DNA of 64,000 nt from an uncultured Eubacteriales bacterium (lineage in GTDB: Bacteria > Bacillota > Clostridia > Oscillospirales > Acutalibacteraceae), in contig CAKVEP010000004.1 of the NCBI GenBank assembly GCA_934729465.1, positions 88,462 through 152,461 on the forward strand, written 5' to 3'. A program made the position numbers and the translations under genes. Under the pieces are notes generated by a model, which was not told the origin of the DNA, did no database searches, and saw nothing but the letters and a program-made list of their open reading frames with translations. The stretch's first letter is position 1. Every line of letters starts with the position of its first letter. Positions 28,247 through 35,961 of this stretch are shown here, in pieces.

Positions 28247-28663
28247 ATGAAAGCAATAGTAGACCAAGAAGCTTGTATAGGATGCGGAATATGTCCAAGT
28301 GTTTGTCCGGAAGTGTTTGAAATGGGAGACGATGGTAAATCACACGTGATTTTAGACGACATTTCAGGTTTAGAGGATAGCGTTGAAGAAGCTATTGAAA
28401 ATTGTCCAGTTGCGGCAATAAGTAAGGAAGATGTCGCTGAAGGAACTACTGATGGCAGTGAAAATACAGAAGTAAGCGAAGAAGTAACTGCTGATGACAG
28501 TCAAAATATAGAAGTAAGTGAAGAAGATGTCGCTGAAGAAACTACTGATGGCAGTGAAAATACAGAAGTAAGCGAAGAAGTAACTGCTGATGACAGTCAA
28601 AATATAGAAGTAAGTGAAGAAGATGTCGCTGAAGAAACTGTTGATGACAGTCAAAATATGTAA
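28247..28663 (+). CDS. 4Fe-4S ferredoxin with repetitive acidic tail
   Basis: 138 aa. Residues 1-60 are a single-cluster ferredoxin: CIGCGICPSVCPEVF and ENCPVAAI supply the ligands, of the Thermotoga/Clostridium 4Fe type normally ending at about 60-65 aa. Residues 63-138 are an added acidic tail of 32-residue units (VAEETTDG, TEVSEEVTADDSQN, EVSEED) from 96-bp DNA repeats. The third unit lost 42 bp and then meets TAA at 28661, where the other copies read GAA; after the stop the old frame continues VSEEDII to a second TAA at 28685. Electron carrier function is certain by family; the tail's role is unknown. Confidence 0.88.
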   Translation: MKAIVDQEACIGCGICPSVCPEVFEMGDDGKSHVILDDISGLEDSVEEAIENCPVAAISKEDVAEGTTDGSENTEVSEEVTADDSQNIEVSEEDVAEETTDGSENTEVSEEVTADDSQNIEVSEEDVAEETVDDSQNM

Positions 28664-28687
28664 GTAAGTGAAGAAGATATTATTTAA
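28433..28687 (+). repeat. 96-bp tandem repeats in the ferredoxin gene
   Basis: Two full units, 28433-28528 and 28529-28624, differ at about one position (GGA versus GAA in codon 4). A third, 28625-28687, lacks 42 bp between two ACT codons and carries the stop. Near-identity of units implies recent duplication. Confidence 0.9.
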
Positions 28688-28694
28688 CTTGATA

Positions 28695-28727
28695 ACCCCC
28701 ACCATGAATAAGTATGGTGGGGGTATT
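28695..28727. terminator. Bidirectional terminator
   Basis: ACCCCCACCAT / ATGGTGGGGGT, a perfect 11-bp GC-rich stem with an 8-base loop, between the ferredoxin gene and the convergent GG-peptide genes. Confidence 0.88.
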
Positions 28728-28742
28728 ATTTATATATTATAT

Positions 28743-29057
28743 TTAATTATTGCGTGTGATAAGGCTGAGGCTAATTGAACATTCCCCCGTTAGTTTTTTG
28801 TGACAAAAAGGACATACTTCATATATTTGTTTTAGTTGTATAACGTCTGGGTGCCGATCTGCTTCTTCGAATTTTAGTGACCCAAGATGTATACGTATTG
28901 TTTTTCCAAATTTACAATTTTTATTTATGCAATGTAAACTGTATTCGTAGACTTTATATTTGCAATCTGCATTAGGTTCATATCCTCTCCCTCCTGCAAC
29001 ATTTTCTAAATCCTCGTCGTTAATAGCGTTTAATTTTTGCATTTTGTTTTCCTCCAT
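28743..29057 (-). CDS. Double-glycine-leader peptide with zinc-ribbon-like core (third of three)
   Basis: 104 aa. Leader MEENKMQKLNAINDEDLENVAGG closely matches its two upstream neighbours and ends in the GG processing motif. The core holds CINKNC (C-x4-C) and CPFC (C-x2-C), a zinc-ribbon-like set also found in the second gene, plus two other Cys. A GGAGG inside the reading frame would also allow a start at the Met of MQKLN, but alignment with the siblings favours ATG 29057. 19 bp after the second gene, so co-transcribed. Likely exported by a C39-type ABC transporter not seen here; function unknown. Confidence 0.8.
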   Translation of the reverse strand: MEENKMQKLNAINDEDLENVAGGRGYEPNADCKYKVYEYSLHCINKNCKFGKTIRIHLGSLKFEEADRHPDVIQLKQIYEVCPFCHKKLTGECSISLSLITRNN

Positions 29058-29076
29058 TTTTATCGTCCTTTCTGTT

Positions 29077-29382
29077 TTATGAACCCTTGTCTATTAGACC
29101 ACATTTTTTCCCTCTTAAATCATGCAAAACCATAGTGGCATTTTTGCATTTAGGGCATTGTTTATTTTCTTCAAATGGCTCTTTAGCCTCTTCAATCGCA
29201 CCACATTTTTCGTCCGGGCATTCGTAATATGATGTACCATTGAATTCATAAATTGGTTTAAGAGTAAAATGAATACCCCCACAGATATGTTGGCTTTTTT
29301 CTGTGTCAGTACCACCAGCAACCTTATCTAAGCTTTCATCGTTAATTGAGTTTAATTGTTTTAAATGTTTGTTTTCTTCCAT
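29077..29382 (-). CDS. Double-glycine-leader peptide with zinc-ribbon-like core (second of three)
   Basis: 101 aa with strong SD AGGAGG ahead of ATG 29382. Leader reads LKQLNSINDESLDKVAGG, cut expected after GG at about residue 24. The core shows CPDEKC (C-x4-C) then CPKC (C-x2-C), the same order and spacing class as the third gene, plus HICGG and KKCGL. The pattern suggests one metal-binding fold rather than a lanthipeptide-type core. A 76-bp gap follows the first gene. Not recognised as a named family. Confidence 0.8.
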   Translation of the reverse strand: MEENKHLKQLNSINDESLDKVAGGTDTEKSQHICGGIHFTLKPIYEFNGTSYYECPDEKCGAIEEAKEPFEENKQCPKCKNATMVLHDLRGKKCGLIDKGS

Positions 29383-29458
29383 TTTTATCCTCCTTTCTGT
29401 TTTAAAAATTTTAGATAATTTTTTTAATCTTGATGTAACTAATAGATTAAATATTTTT

Positions 29459-29740
29459 TTAAAAATGTATTGTTTGTGATGAATCAGCGCTGCATATAGT
29501 TATTTCTTCTAAATCTAATTCTTTATTGCATGATGGACATATTGGTGTTTGGACAAAATCTTTTATACTTAAAGGTATGATTATTTTTTTCTGAAAAATA
29601 TCTGTTCCCATAAATCCGTGTCTGTGTCTATATACTGCAACTGCTAAGCTACCTTTATTTTCATTCTGTCCCCCTGCAACTTTACCTAAGCTTTCATCTT
29701 TAACGGCGTCTAATTCATTTAATTTTTCATTATCTTCCAT
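29459..29740 (-). CDS. Double-glycine-leader peptide (first of three)
   Basis: 93 aa from ATG 29740; GAGGTG lies 6 bases ahead, and the in-frame GTG at 29749 is part of that SD. Leader MEDNEKLNELDAVKDESLGKVAGG matches its siblings. The core has one pair CPSC followed by a single Cys (EEITICSADSS), so half of the zinc-ribbon-like set is missing. Nearest to the shared promoter at 29776-29804. Function unknown. Confidence 0.78.
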   Translation of the reverse strand: MEDNEKLNELDAVKDESLGKVAGGQNENKGSLAVAVYRHRHGFMGTDIFQKKIIIPLSIKDFVQTPICPSCNKELDLEEITICSADSSQTIHF

Positions 29741-29775
29741 AAATTTCACCTCACTTTACAATATAATATATCATA

Positions 29776-29804
29776 AATATACCATATTTTTTGCGAGGTG
29801 TCAA
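29776..29804 (-). promoter_or_regulatory. Promoter of the three tandem GG-peptide genes
   Basis: Minus strand TTGACA (29804-29799), 17-bp spacer, TATATT (29781-29776). Preceding bases ATTTTACTTGACAC equal those of the promoter at 22150. Confidence 0.75.
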
Positions 29805-29826
29805 GTAAAATTAAATATATTTTAAA

Positions 29827-30858
29827 TTAATTTGTATTTTTTTCTATACTTTCTTCCATAAAATCAAATTCTCTATAAAACTCTTTTGTATCCGCTACTC
29901 TTATAACTGAAGCTTTATTTTTCTCAAGCAATTTTGTTATGGCATATAAATCTATCCATATTTCGTTGTTACATTCCTTTTGAGATTCGTCAAAAATTAA
30001 TTCTAATCCCAAGTGCAAGTGACTTTCGTTTATGTTATTAACATTCTCTTTTGAGCTGTAACCGGTTCTTCCGACGTAGCCGATGACGTCACCGGCTTTT
30101 ACGATTTTTCCTTCTTTTAAATCTGTGTGGAATGGTCTGTTTTGTCTTAAATGAGCGTAATAATAGTATCTTTTTGTGTCAAAGCTTCTTATTCCAACTC
30201 TCCAACCGCCATATTGGTTCCACCCCATAACTTCGACTATTCCCGACTCAACAGCTATAACGGGAGTTCCTGTTGCTGCCATAAGGTCGTGACCAAGGTG
30301 AGGACGTGCATATCCGTAAGAGCGTGACGCCCCGAAATCTGAATAGTGGGAGTAAGGGAACGTTTTAGCTATTGGCGAAAACACTTTCAGACCATATTTT
30401 TCTTGCCATGCATCGTCCGGACTATCCTTAGGCTTTACTTTATATTTTCCTAAAAATTCACCTAAAGCGGCAGTGTAAGCCTCCTTGTAATAATTATAGT
30501 GTTTCATATCTTTGGTGAGCTCTTCGAGAGAATTTCCGTCGTTAATTTTTAACACTAAATTATCCATATCTGATTCTTTATACTTTTTGAAATCTCCGCC
30601 ATACTTTGCTGCTAAATAAGAAAGTATGTCTATCCAGTTTATTTTTATGGCTTTGTCTTGTGAGGCGATGTCTATGTTCATAGCTTTTTCCATTGCTTCA
30701 TACGTTGGATTAAATTCAACGTATTTTATGTAATCATTATTTTGGCTTTCAGCCGAAACAATTTTATTAATTTGTAGCATAGTACAAACCATTACTGACA
30801 CCACAAAAAATGCTAAAAAGCATATTATTGATTTTTTATTAATTCTTATCACAAACAC
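29827..30858 (-). CDS. M23-family metallopeptidase, membrane-anchored
   Basis: About 343 aa from GTG 30858 (AGGTGG 8 bases ahead; GTG 30870 overlaps that SD). One N-terminal signal-anchor helix (IICFLAFFVVSVMVCTMLQI), a helical region of about 110 residues, then a LytM/M23 domain with zinc motifs GHDLMA (H-x3-D) near 190 and HLHLGL (HxH) near 280. The zinc ligands are intact, so unlike the SpoIIQ-type inactive paralogues it should be an active peptidoglycan endopeptidase. Between GG-peptide genes but with a separate promoter downstream of it, so a link with the peptides is only positional. Confidence 0.87.
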   Translation of the reverse strand: MFVIRINKKSIICFLAFFVVSVMVCTMLQINKIVSAESQNNDYIKYVEFNPTYEAMEKAMNIDIASQDKAIKINWIDILSYLAAKYGGDFKKYKESDMDNLVLKINDGNSLEELTKDMKHYNYYKEAYTAALGEFLGKYKVKPKDSPDDAWQEKYGLKVFSPIAKTFPYSHYSDFGASRSYGYARPHLGHDLMAATGTPVIAVESGIVEVMGWNQYGGWRVGIRSFDTKRYYYYAHLRQNRPFHTDLKEGKIVKAGDVIGYVGRTGYSSKENVNNINESHLHLGLELIFDESQKECNNEIWIDLYAITKLLEKNKASVIRVADTKEFYREFDFMEESIEKNTN

Positions 30859-30979
30859 TATCTTTACCACCTATACTTTAATATAATTAATTTATATTAA
30901 AAATTTTAAATTATAATTCATAATAAGCGTGTAAATTTTGTTTTAAAAAAGAAAGATAAAATATCTTTATTACTATTTA

Positions 30980-31019
30980 AAAAATGTGAATCTCAATAAC
31001 TCATGAGAATCACATTTTT
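30980..31019. terminator. Terminator downstream of the 31363 gene
   Basis: AAAAATGTGA.TCTCA / TGAGA.TCACATTTTT, 16-bp stem with one mismatch, T- and A-flanked; ends transcription of the leftward GG-peptide gene. Confidence 0.82.
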
Positions 31020-31039
31020 AATATAATGTTTATAATGTA

Positions 31040-31363
31040 TTAACTGAATAGCCACTGCAAAAATGTTTTATTTTCTGCTTTTGCTAAATTGTTAATTAAG
31101 TTACATAATTCTTCAACTCTGCCCGGGTCAACCATTTCATTCTTTTGATTATATACTCTATAGTTTCCGCTACGAGTTCTTTGAAGCTTGTATTTGGCTT
31201 TTCTTAGAGCAGAAGCTTCTTCATCAGTAAGATTGTATATTGGGTCACTTACTATTGCGTAGCCTCCGCTTATTGCCTCTAATTGGTCAGGTGTTAACAC
31301 TAACCCACCCTCTGAGGTGTCAATCTTTTTTAAAACATCGTCTTTTGCATCAAATAATTGCAT
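31040..31363 (-). CDS. Double-glycine-leader protein of unknown function
   Basis: 107 aa with SD AGGAGG 6-7 bases ahead of ATG. Leader residues 1-34 end LTPDQLEAISGG, the typical GG motif, but longer and unrelated to the three tandem peptides. The core is charged, has only one Cys (ELCNLI), and ends in an amphipathic helix and KTFLQWLFS. Own promoter at 31407-31435 and own terminator. Could be a bacteriocin-like or signalling protein; no immunity or transport gene is visible. Confidence 0.75.
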   Translation of the reverse strand: MQLFDAKDDVLKKIDTSEGGLVLTPDQLEAISGGYAIVSDPIYNLTDEEASALRKAKYKLQRTRSGNYRVYNQKNEMVDPGRVEELCNLINNLAKAENKTFLQWLFS

Positions 31364-31406
31364 TTAAATTCCTCCTTTTGAAAATTATGTTAATTAACAC
31401 TATTAT

Positions 31407-31435
31407 AAAATAACATATCGAAAAAGATTTGTCAA
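31407..31435 (-). promoter_or_regulatory. Promoter of the 31363 GG-leader gene
   Basis: Minus strand TTGACA (31435-31430), 17-bp spacer, TATTTT (31412-31407), the third GG-leader transcription unit with TTGACA-17 spacing. Confidence 0.7.
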
Positions 31436-31472
31436 TAATTTTCACAAAAATATTATTAAAATACAATAAAAA

Positions 31473-31514
31473 TAAAACACACACCTTTTATATATGTAAA
31501 AAGTGTGCGTTTTT
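31473..31514 (-). terminator. Terminator of gapA
   Basis: Long stem AAAACACAC.C.TTTTTA / TAAAAA.GTGTG.GTTTT just after the gapA stop on the minus strand. Confidence 0.75.
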
Positions 31515-31517
31515 AAA

Positions 31518-32537
31518 TTATTTATTATCAACTGAATACATGTATTTTATTAAGTCTAATACCTTGTTGCTGTAACCCCATTCGTTGTCGTACCACGAAA
31601 CAAGCTTTACGAAATTTTCATTAAGCATTATTCCAGCCGTGGCGTCGAATATAGATGTGCGGGAGTCGGTATAAAAATCAGAGGAAACAACAGCCTCGTC
31701 GGTGTACCCTAGTATACCTTTCATTTCGTTTTCTGAAGCTTGTTTTATAGCGGAACAAATTTCTTCATAAGTGGCAGCCTTTTCGATTCTACAGGTTAAA
31801 TCCACAACCGACACATCTAACGTTGGAACTCTGAAAGCCATTCCCGTAAGCTTACCCTTGAGTTCTGGAATTACTAATGCACAAGCTTTAGCAGCTCCTG
31901 TTGATGAAGGGATTATGTTGCCTGATGATGCACGTCCACCGCGCCAGTCTTTACTTGACGGAGCATCAACTGTTTTCTGGGTGTTGGTTATTGAGTGAAC
32001 AGTCGTCATAAGACCTTCAACTATACCGAATTTATCATTTACTACCTTTGCAAGAGGGGCTAAACAGTTTGTGGTACAAGAAGCGTTAGACACAACATTC
32101 ATGTCTTTTGTGTATTTGTCTAAATTCACTCCGCAAACAAAAGTTGGTGTCTCTTTGTCCTTGGCAGGTGCAGAGATTATAACCTTTTTAGCTCCGGCTT
32201 TAATGTGAGCAGAAGCTTTTTCTTTTGTACAGAAAACTCCGGTTGATTCAATAACATATTCAGCTCCAACTTTGCCCCAAGGAATATTTTCGGGTTCTTT
32301 CTCGGAGAACACGTTGATAGCCTTACCATTTACGATTAATTTTCCATTTTCAGCTTTAACCTCGCCGTTGAATTTGCCATGGACAGTATCATATTTTACC
32401 ATGTAAACCATGTAATCAAGATTTATGAAAGGGTCGTTAATTCCTACAACTTCTAAGTCTTCAGAGTTACACACAGCAGCTCTGAACACTAACCTTCCAA
32501 TTCTGCCAAATCCATTTATACCTATTTTAATTGACAT
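31518..32537 (-). CDS. gapA: Glyceraldehyde-3-phosphate dehydrogenase
   Basis: NAD-dependent glycolytic enzyme, about 339 aa. Seen: KIGINGFGRIGRL (NAD fold), catalytic Cys in SNASCTTNCLAPLAKV, GLMTTVHSITNTQKTVD with the catalytic His, and the C-terminal WYDNEWGYSNKV. ATG 32537 is chosen because AGGAGTG lies about 10 bases ahead; the in-frame codon at 32549 has no SD. Monocistronic, far from pgk-tpiA-gpmI. Confidence 0.97.
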   Translation of the reverse strand: MSIKIGINGFGRIGRLVFRAAVCNSEDLEVVGINDPFINLDYMVYMVKYDTVHGKFNGEVKAENGKLIVNGKAINVFSEKEPENIPWGKVGAEYVIESTGVFCTKEKASAHIKAGAKKVIISAPAKDKETPTFVCGVNLDKYTKDMNVVSNASCTTNCLAPLAKVVNDKFGIVEGLMTTVHSITNTQKTVDAPSSKDWRGGRASSGNIIPSSTGAAKACALVIPELKGKLTGMAFRVPTLDVSVVDLTCRIEKAATYEEICSAIKQASENEMKGILGYTDEAVVSSDFYTDSRTSIFDATAGIMLNENFVKLVSWYDNEWGYSNKVLDLIKYMYSVDNK

Positions 32538-32724
32538 AAAATAACACACTCCTAAAATTATTCAATACGTTATATTTTATATCATATTCGCTCAGAATAC
32601 AATTATTAAGATTTAAATTTCTTGTTTATTAAGTTTAAAGAAAAATTATCCTAATTAATATTTATAGCGTCATGCAAAAATATACGTTTATAAGGTTAAG
32701 GAAAATATTATAAAAATATATAAA

Positions 32725-32761
32725 AAATTCCCATATATACATTATATGCAAATGGGAATTT
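32725..32761 (-). terminator. Terminator of the 33530 membrane protein gene
   Basis: AAATTCCCAT / ATGGGAATTT, perfect 10-bp stem, immediately after the stop codon on the minus strand. The rest of the gap 32538-32724 shows nothing recognisable. Confidence 0.78.
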
Positions 32762-32765
32762 AAAA

Positions 32766-33530
32766 TTAAGACTTTTTAGAATTTATTTGAGATTGACATT
32801 CAAATAAAAGGCATAGAATATACAAACAAATTAATGTTTCTATTCCACAGGTAGCAACCGTTGTTGAGTAGAAAGACAACGAATTATTTTTGACTAGCGA
32901 CACAACCAAAGGAACGTTATACATAATTAAAGATAATATGGTTGGCATTCCAAACATAAATATTCTTCTTGTTGTGTTTCTGTCTGTTGAGGTGACGAAT
33001 ATTTGAGATTGATACAACAGAAACATGAGCATACAAGCTTTTAAAAGTACGTTATATGGGTCTATGTTATTGTCTGACAAAGATAAAAATAATATCATAA
33101 GCATTCCGCTCCAAAGCACGGGGAAGAATATAAGAATTTGTCCGTTTTTAAACATATTTTTGCACGTAAAGAATGATATAGACATAAATATAAACGTGAC
33201 AGCAGACAGCAAACATAAAATTGATAAAATTAACGGATGACGGTCATAAGCCTCAATGTCGGTAACACAAGCCACCGCTCCCCACAAAAAAGCTACGGCT
33301 GTTAAACATGAAATTATGCCTAGCAAGAAACTTTTACGCACTTGAGGAAGCTCGGGCAAATCTTTAGCCATGTAAAGCGGCACACCACACATAAGTAAAA
33401 GTATGGCAACTATAATAGCGAACATAGGTGTTCTTTCCCAGTTTAAGCTGTTAATTGAGCTGTAAATCTTTACGGGGATTATAGTGACGAGTGAAAGAAT
33501 AAATACAATCCATGAAATTTTAGTTTTCAT
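32766..33530 (-). CDS. Integral membrane protein of unknown function
   Basis: 254 aa from ATG 33530, which has AGGAGG 7 bases ahead; a longer in-frame start at 33605 is disfavoured. About seven hydrophobic segments, with short loops; KDLPELPQVRKSFLLG and DRNTTRRIFMFGMPTIL are cytosolic basic stretches. No motif I recognise, no enzyme signature. Monocistronic, terminated by its own hairpin, divergent from spoIID. Confidence 0.72.
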   Translation of the reverse strand: MKTKISWIVFILSLVTIIPVKIYSSINSLNWERTPMFAIIVAILLLMCGVPLYMAKDLPELPQVRKSFLLGIISCLTAVAFLWGAVACVTDIEAYDRHPLILSILCLLSAVTFIFMSISFFTCKNMFKNGQILIFFPVLWSGMLMILFLSLSDNNIDPYNVLLKACMLMFLLYQSQIFVTSTDRNTTRRIFMFGMPTILSLIMYNVPLVVSLVKNNSLSFYSTTVATCGIETLICLYILCLLFECQSQINSKKS

Positions 33531-33700
33531 AAATAAACCTCCTAAAAATAAAATTGGAATTAGTGGGTATAAAAATAAAAGCCAAGCATATTTATATATT
33601 ACCACTAATTAGACATATCTAATTTAACATTTTACCTTTTAAATTAGATAAAGTCAACAATTATTATATAAATATAATTAAAAAGGAAAGTGAGAGCAAC

Positions 33701-34726
33701 ATGACGTTAAAAACAAAAAGGAATATAGTTTTGATGATGATGCTATTTATGAGCATGATATTAATTCCATTGCTGGCGGTAAGCGGAAGTGCGAAAGGCG
33801 ACACTAAATATACATTTAGTAGTTTAAATTTAGAACAAAACAGTACTCCCCAAAAATTAAGAAGTGATATTGAGGCTAATAAAAAATTTCGTATATTAGA
33901 TGAAGCAACGGGCAAGATTATGGACGTCGACGACAAAGAATTTATGTATGGAGCGGTGGTGTGTGAAATGCCTCCAACGTTTGAAACGGAAGCGTTAAAA
34001 TCGCAAGCGGTTGCAACGTATACATATTTTAGCCGTGAAAGAAAAAATTTCAGAAACAACCCCAAAAATAAAGACAAGCCTGAAATAACCGTAAACACAG
34101 ACAAATGGAAATACTATGTTACTGAAGATAAAATGAGACAACGTTGGGGAGAGAATTTTGATAAGCATTATAATAAGATAAAAGAAGCGGTAGATAGCGT
34201 GTTTGGCGAGGTGGTTGAAGACAACGGAGAACTAATACTTGCAGCGTATCACGCTATGTCTTCAGGACAGACGGAGAGATGTTCAGATGTGTTTGGAGGA
34301 GATTTAAAATATCTTGTTAGCGTTCCGAGTCCGGGGGATAAGCTAGTGCCGAATTATAAAACTACTGTGGAAGTAAGCAAAGAAGATTTTCAAAAGACAA
34401 TTTGCGGCGAATACAAGGATTGTGATTTTAGCTCAGACCCCAACTCTTGGATTAGCGATGTCAGACGTACTCCTGCCGGTATGGTTAAAAATATAAAGGT
34501 AGGTTCACACGATTTTAAAGGGTCAGACATAAGAAAATTATTTTCATTAAGGTCAGCTGATTTCGATGTTTCCTATCAGGAAAATAAATTTGTGTTTACG
34601 GTTAGAGGTTATGGTCATGGGGTTGGTATGAGCCAATATGGAGCTGAATATATGGCACAGCAAGGAGCGGACTACAAACAAATATTGTTGTGGTATTATC
34701 CAAATACTACTATAGAAACTATTTGA
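33701..34726 (+). CDS. spoIID: Stage II sporulation protein D
   Basis: 341-aa membrane-anchored lytic transglycosylase that degrades septal peptidoglycan to drive engulfment with SpoIIM and SpoIIP. N-terminal signal anchor, then VVCEMPPTFETEALKSQAVATYTYFSR (family hallmark with the catalytic Glu), AYHAMSSGQTERCSDVFGG and the C-terminal GYGHGVGMSQYGAEYMAQQGADYKQIL. Length matches the family. Expected sigma-E control; no promoter assigned. The ancestral partner genes are not in the window. Confidence 0.95.
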   Translation: MTLKTKRNIVLMMMLFMSMILIPLLAVSGSAKGDTKYTFSSLNLEQNSTPQKLRSDIEANKKFRILDEATGKIMDVDDKEFMYGAVVCEMPPTFETEALKSQAVATYTYFSRERKNFRNNPKNKDKPEITVNTDKWKYYVTEDKMRQRWGENFDKHYNKIKEAVDSVFGEVVEDNGELILAAYHAMSSGQTERCSDVFGGDLKYLVSVPSPGDKLVPNYKTTVEVSKEDFQKTICGEYKDCDFSSDPNSWISDVRRTPAGMVKNIKVGSHDFKGSDIRKLFSLRSADFDVSYQENKFVFTVRGYGHGVGMSQYGAEYMAQQGADYKQILLWYYPNTTIETI

Positions 34727-34868
34727 AAATTGTGATATAAATAGAAAAGAACAATAATTTTTGAACTCATTATGTAAATGTAGTATCATAAGAAAATCAC
34801 TTGATATATGTGTTTATATATAAAAGCGTTAAGTGAAGTTTTATTTTTTGAGGGAGAGAATCGAGATT

Positions 34869-35894
34869 ATGGGAAGTAAAATTATTCTTACAGGAGACAG
34901 ACCAACGGGAAAATTACATTTAGGGCATTATGTGGGTTCTCTTAGAAACAGAGTGGAATTACAAGATGAATATAATCAATACATATTAATTGCCGATATG
35001 CAGGCGTTAACTGATAATGCGGGAAATCCTCAAAAGGTGGTTGACAATATAATTGAGGTGGCACTTGATTATTTGTCTGTTGGGATAGACCCGAGTAAAT
35101 CTAATATTCTTATACAGTCTATGATACCTGAACTTTCAGAGCTTACTATGTATTACCTGAATTTAGTTTCGGTTGCAAGGCTGGAGAGGAACCCGACGGT
35201 GAAGGAAGAGCTTAAACTCAGAAAATTTACTGATTGTGGAGTACCGGCAGGATTCTTAACTTACCCAGTGAGTCAGGCGGCAGACATAACCGCATTTAAA
35301 GCAACTTTAGTTCCTGTTGGAGAAGACCAACAGCCTATGCTTGAGCAAGCAAGAGAAATAGTAAGGAAATTTAATGCGACGTATAACACAGACGTACTTT
35401 TAGAGCCGGAAGCTCTTATACCGAAAGTGTCTAGACTTCCGGGTGTGGACGGTAAAGCAAAAATGAGCAAGTCGTTAGGTAACGCTATATATCTTTGCGA
35501 TGAAGAAGACACAATAAAACAAAAGGTAATGAGTATGTTTACAGACCCGGGTCATTTGAGAGTGGAAGACCCAGGTAAAGTTGAGGGAAACCCGGTGTTT
35601 ATGTACTTAGATGCGTTCGGTGAAGACAAAGATAAAATTAACGAATTAAAAGAACACTATCAAAGAGGCGGACTCGGAGATGTTAAAGTAAAGAGATACT
35701 TAAATGATGTGTTGCAGGAATTCATACGTCCGATACGTGAGAAGAGAAAACATCTCGAGGCTGATAAGGCATACGTTTATGAAGTACTTAAAAAAGGTAC
35801 GCTAAATGCCAGAAAGGTTGCAGCAGAAACACTGTCTGAAGTCAAGCAAGCCATGGGGATAGAGTATAGCAAAAATTTATTTAAAGACAAATAG
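34869..35894 (+). CDS. trpS: Tryptophanyl-tRNA synthetase
   Basis: Class Ic aminoacyl-tRNA synthetase, about 341 aa from ATG 34869 (N-terminus MGSKIILTGDRPTGKLHLGH). Seen: HLGH signature, YPVSQAADITAFKATLVPVGEDQQ and KMSKS. An in-frame ATG at 34833 would add an unmatched 12 residues. I looked upstream for a T-box (AGxxGG..TGGxACCGCG-like) and found none, so tryptophan-dependent T-box control is not supported. Confidence 0.96.
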   Translation: MGSKIILTGDRPTGKLHLGHYVGSLRNRVELQDEYNQYILIADMQALTDNAGNPQKVVDNIIEVALDYLSVGIDPSKSNILIQSMIPELSELTMYYLNLVSVARLERNPTVKEELKLRKFTDCGVPAGFLTYPVSQAADITAFKATLVPVGEDQQPMLEQAREIVRKFNATYNTDVLLEPEALIPKVSRLPGVDGKAKMSKSLGNAIYLCDEEDTIKQKVMSMFTDPGHLRVEDPGKVEGNPVFMYLDAFGEDKDKINELKEHYQRGGLGDVKVKRYLNDVLQEFIRPIREKRKHLEADKAYVYEVLKKGTLNARKVAAETLSEVKQAMGIEYSKNLFKDK

Positions 35895-35961
35895 TCATAT
35901 TTTAACTTGCCAGTTACTATAAATTGAATAAAGGATTTATAATAACAAGGGAGAATAAAAT

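Noticed and set aside
28433..28687. CRISPR-like repetition
   Set aside because: The repeats are contiguous 96-bp in-frame coding units without spacers.
29827..30858. M23 peptidase as the processing enzyme of GG peptides
   Set aside because: GG leaders are cut by C39 cysteine peptidases; the M23 domain is a cell-wall endopeptidase, so adjacency alone does not support it.
34727..34868. T-box leader for trpS
   Set aside because: No specifier stem or T-box antiterminator consensus found, and no terminator hairpin before the gene.
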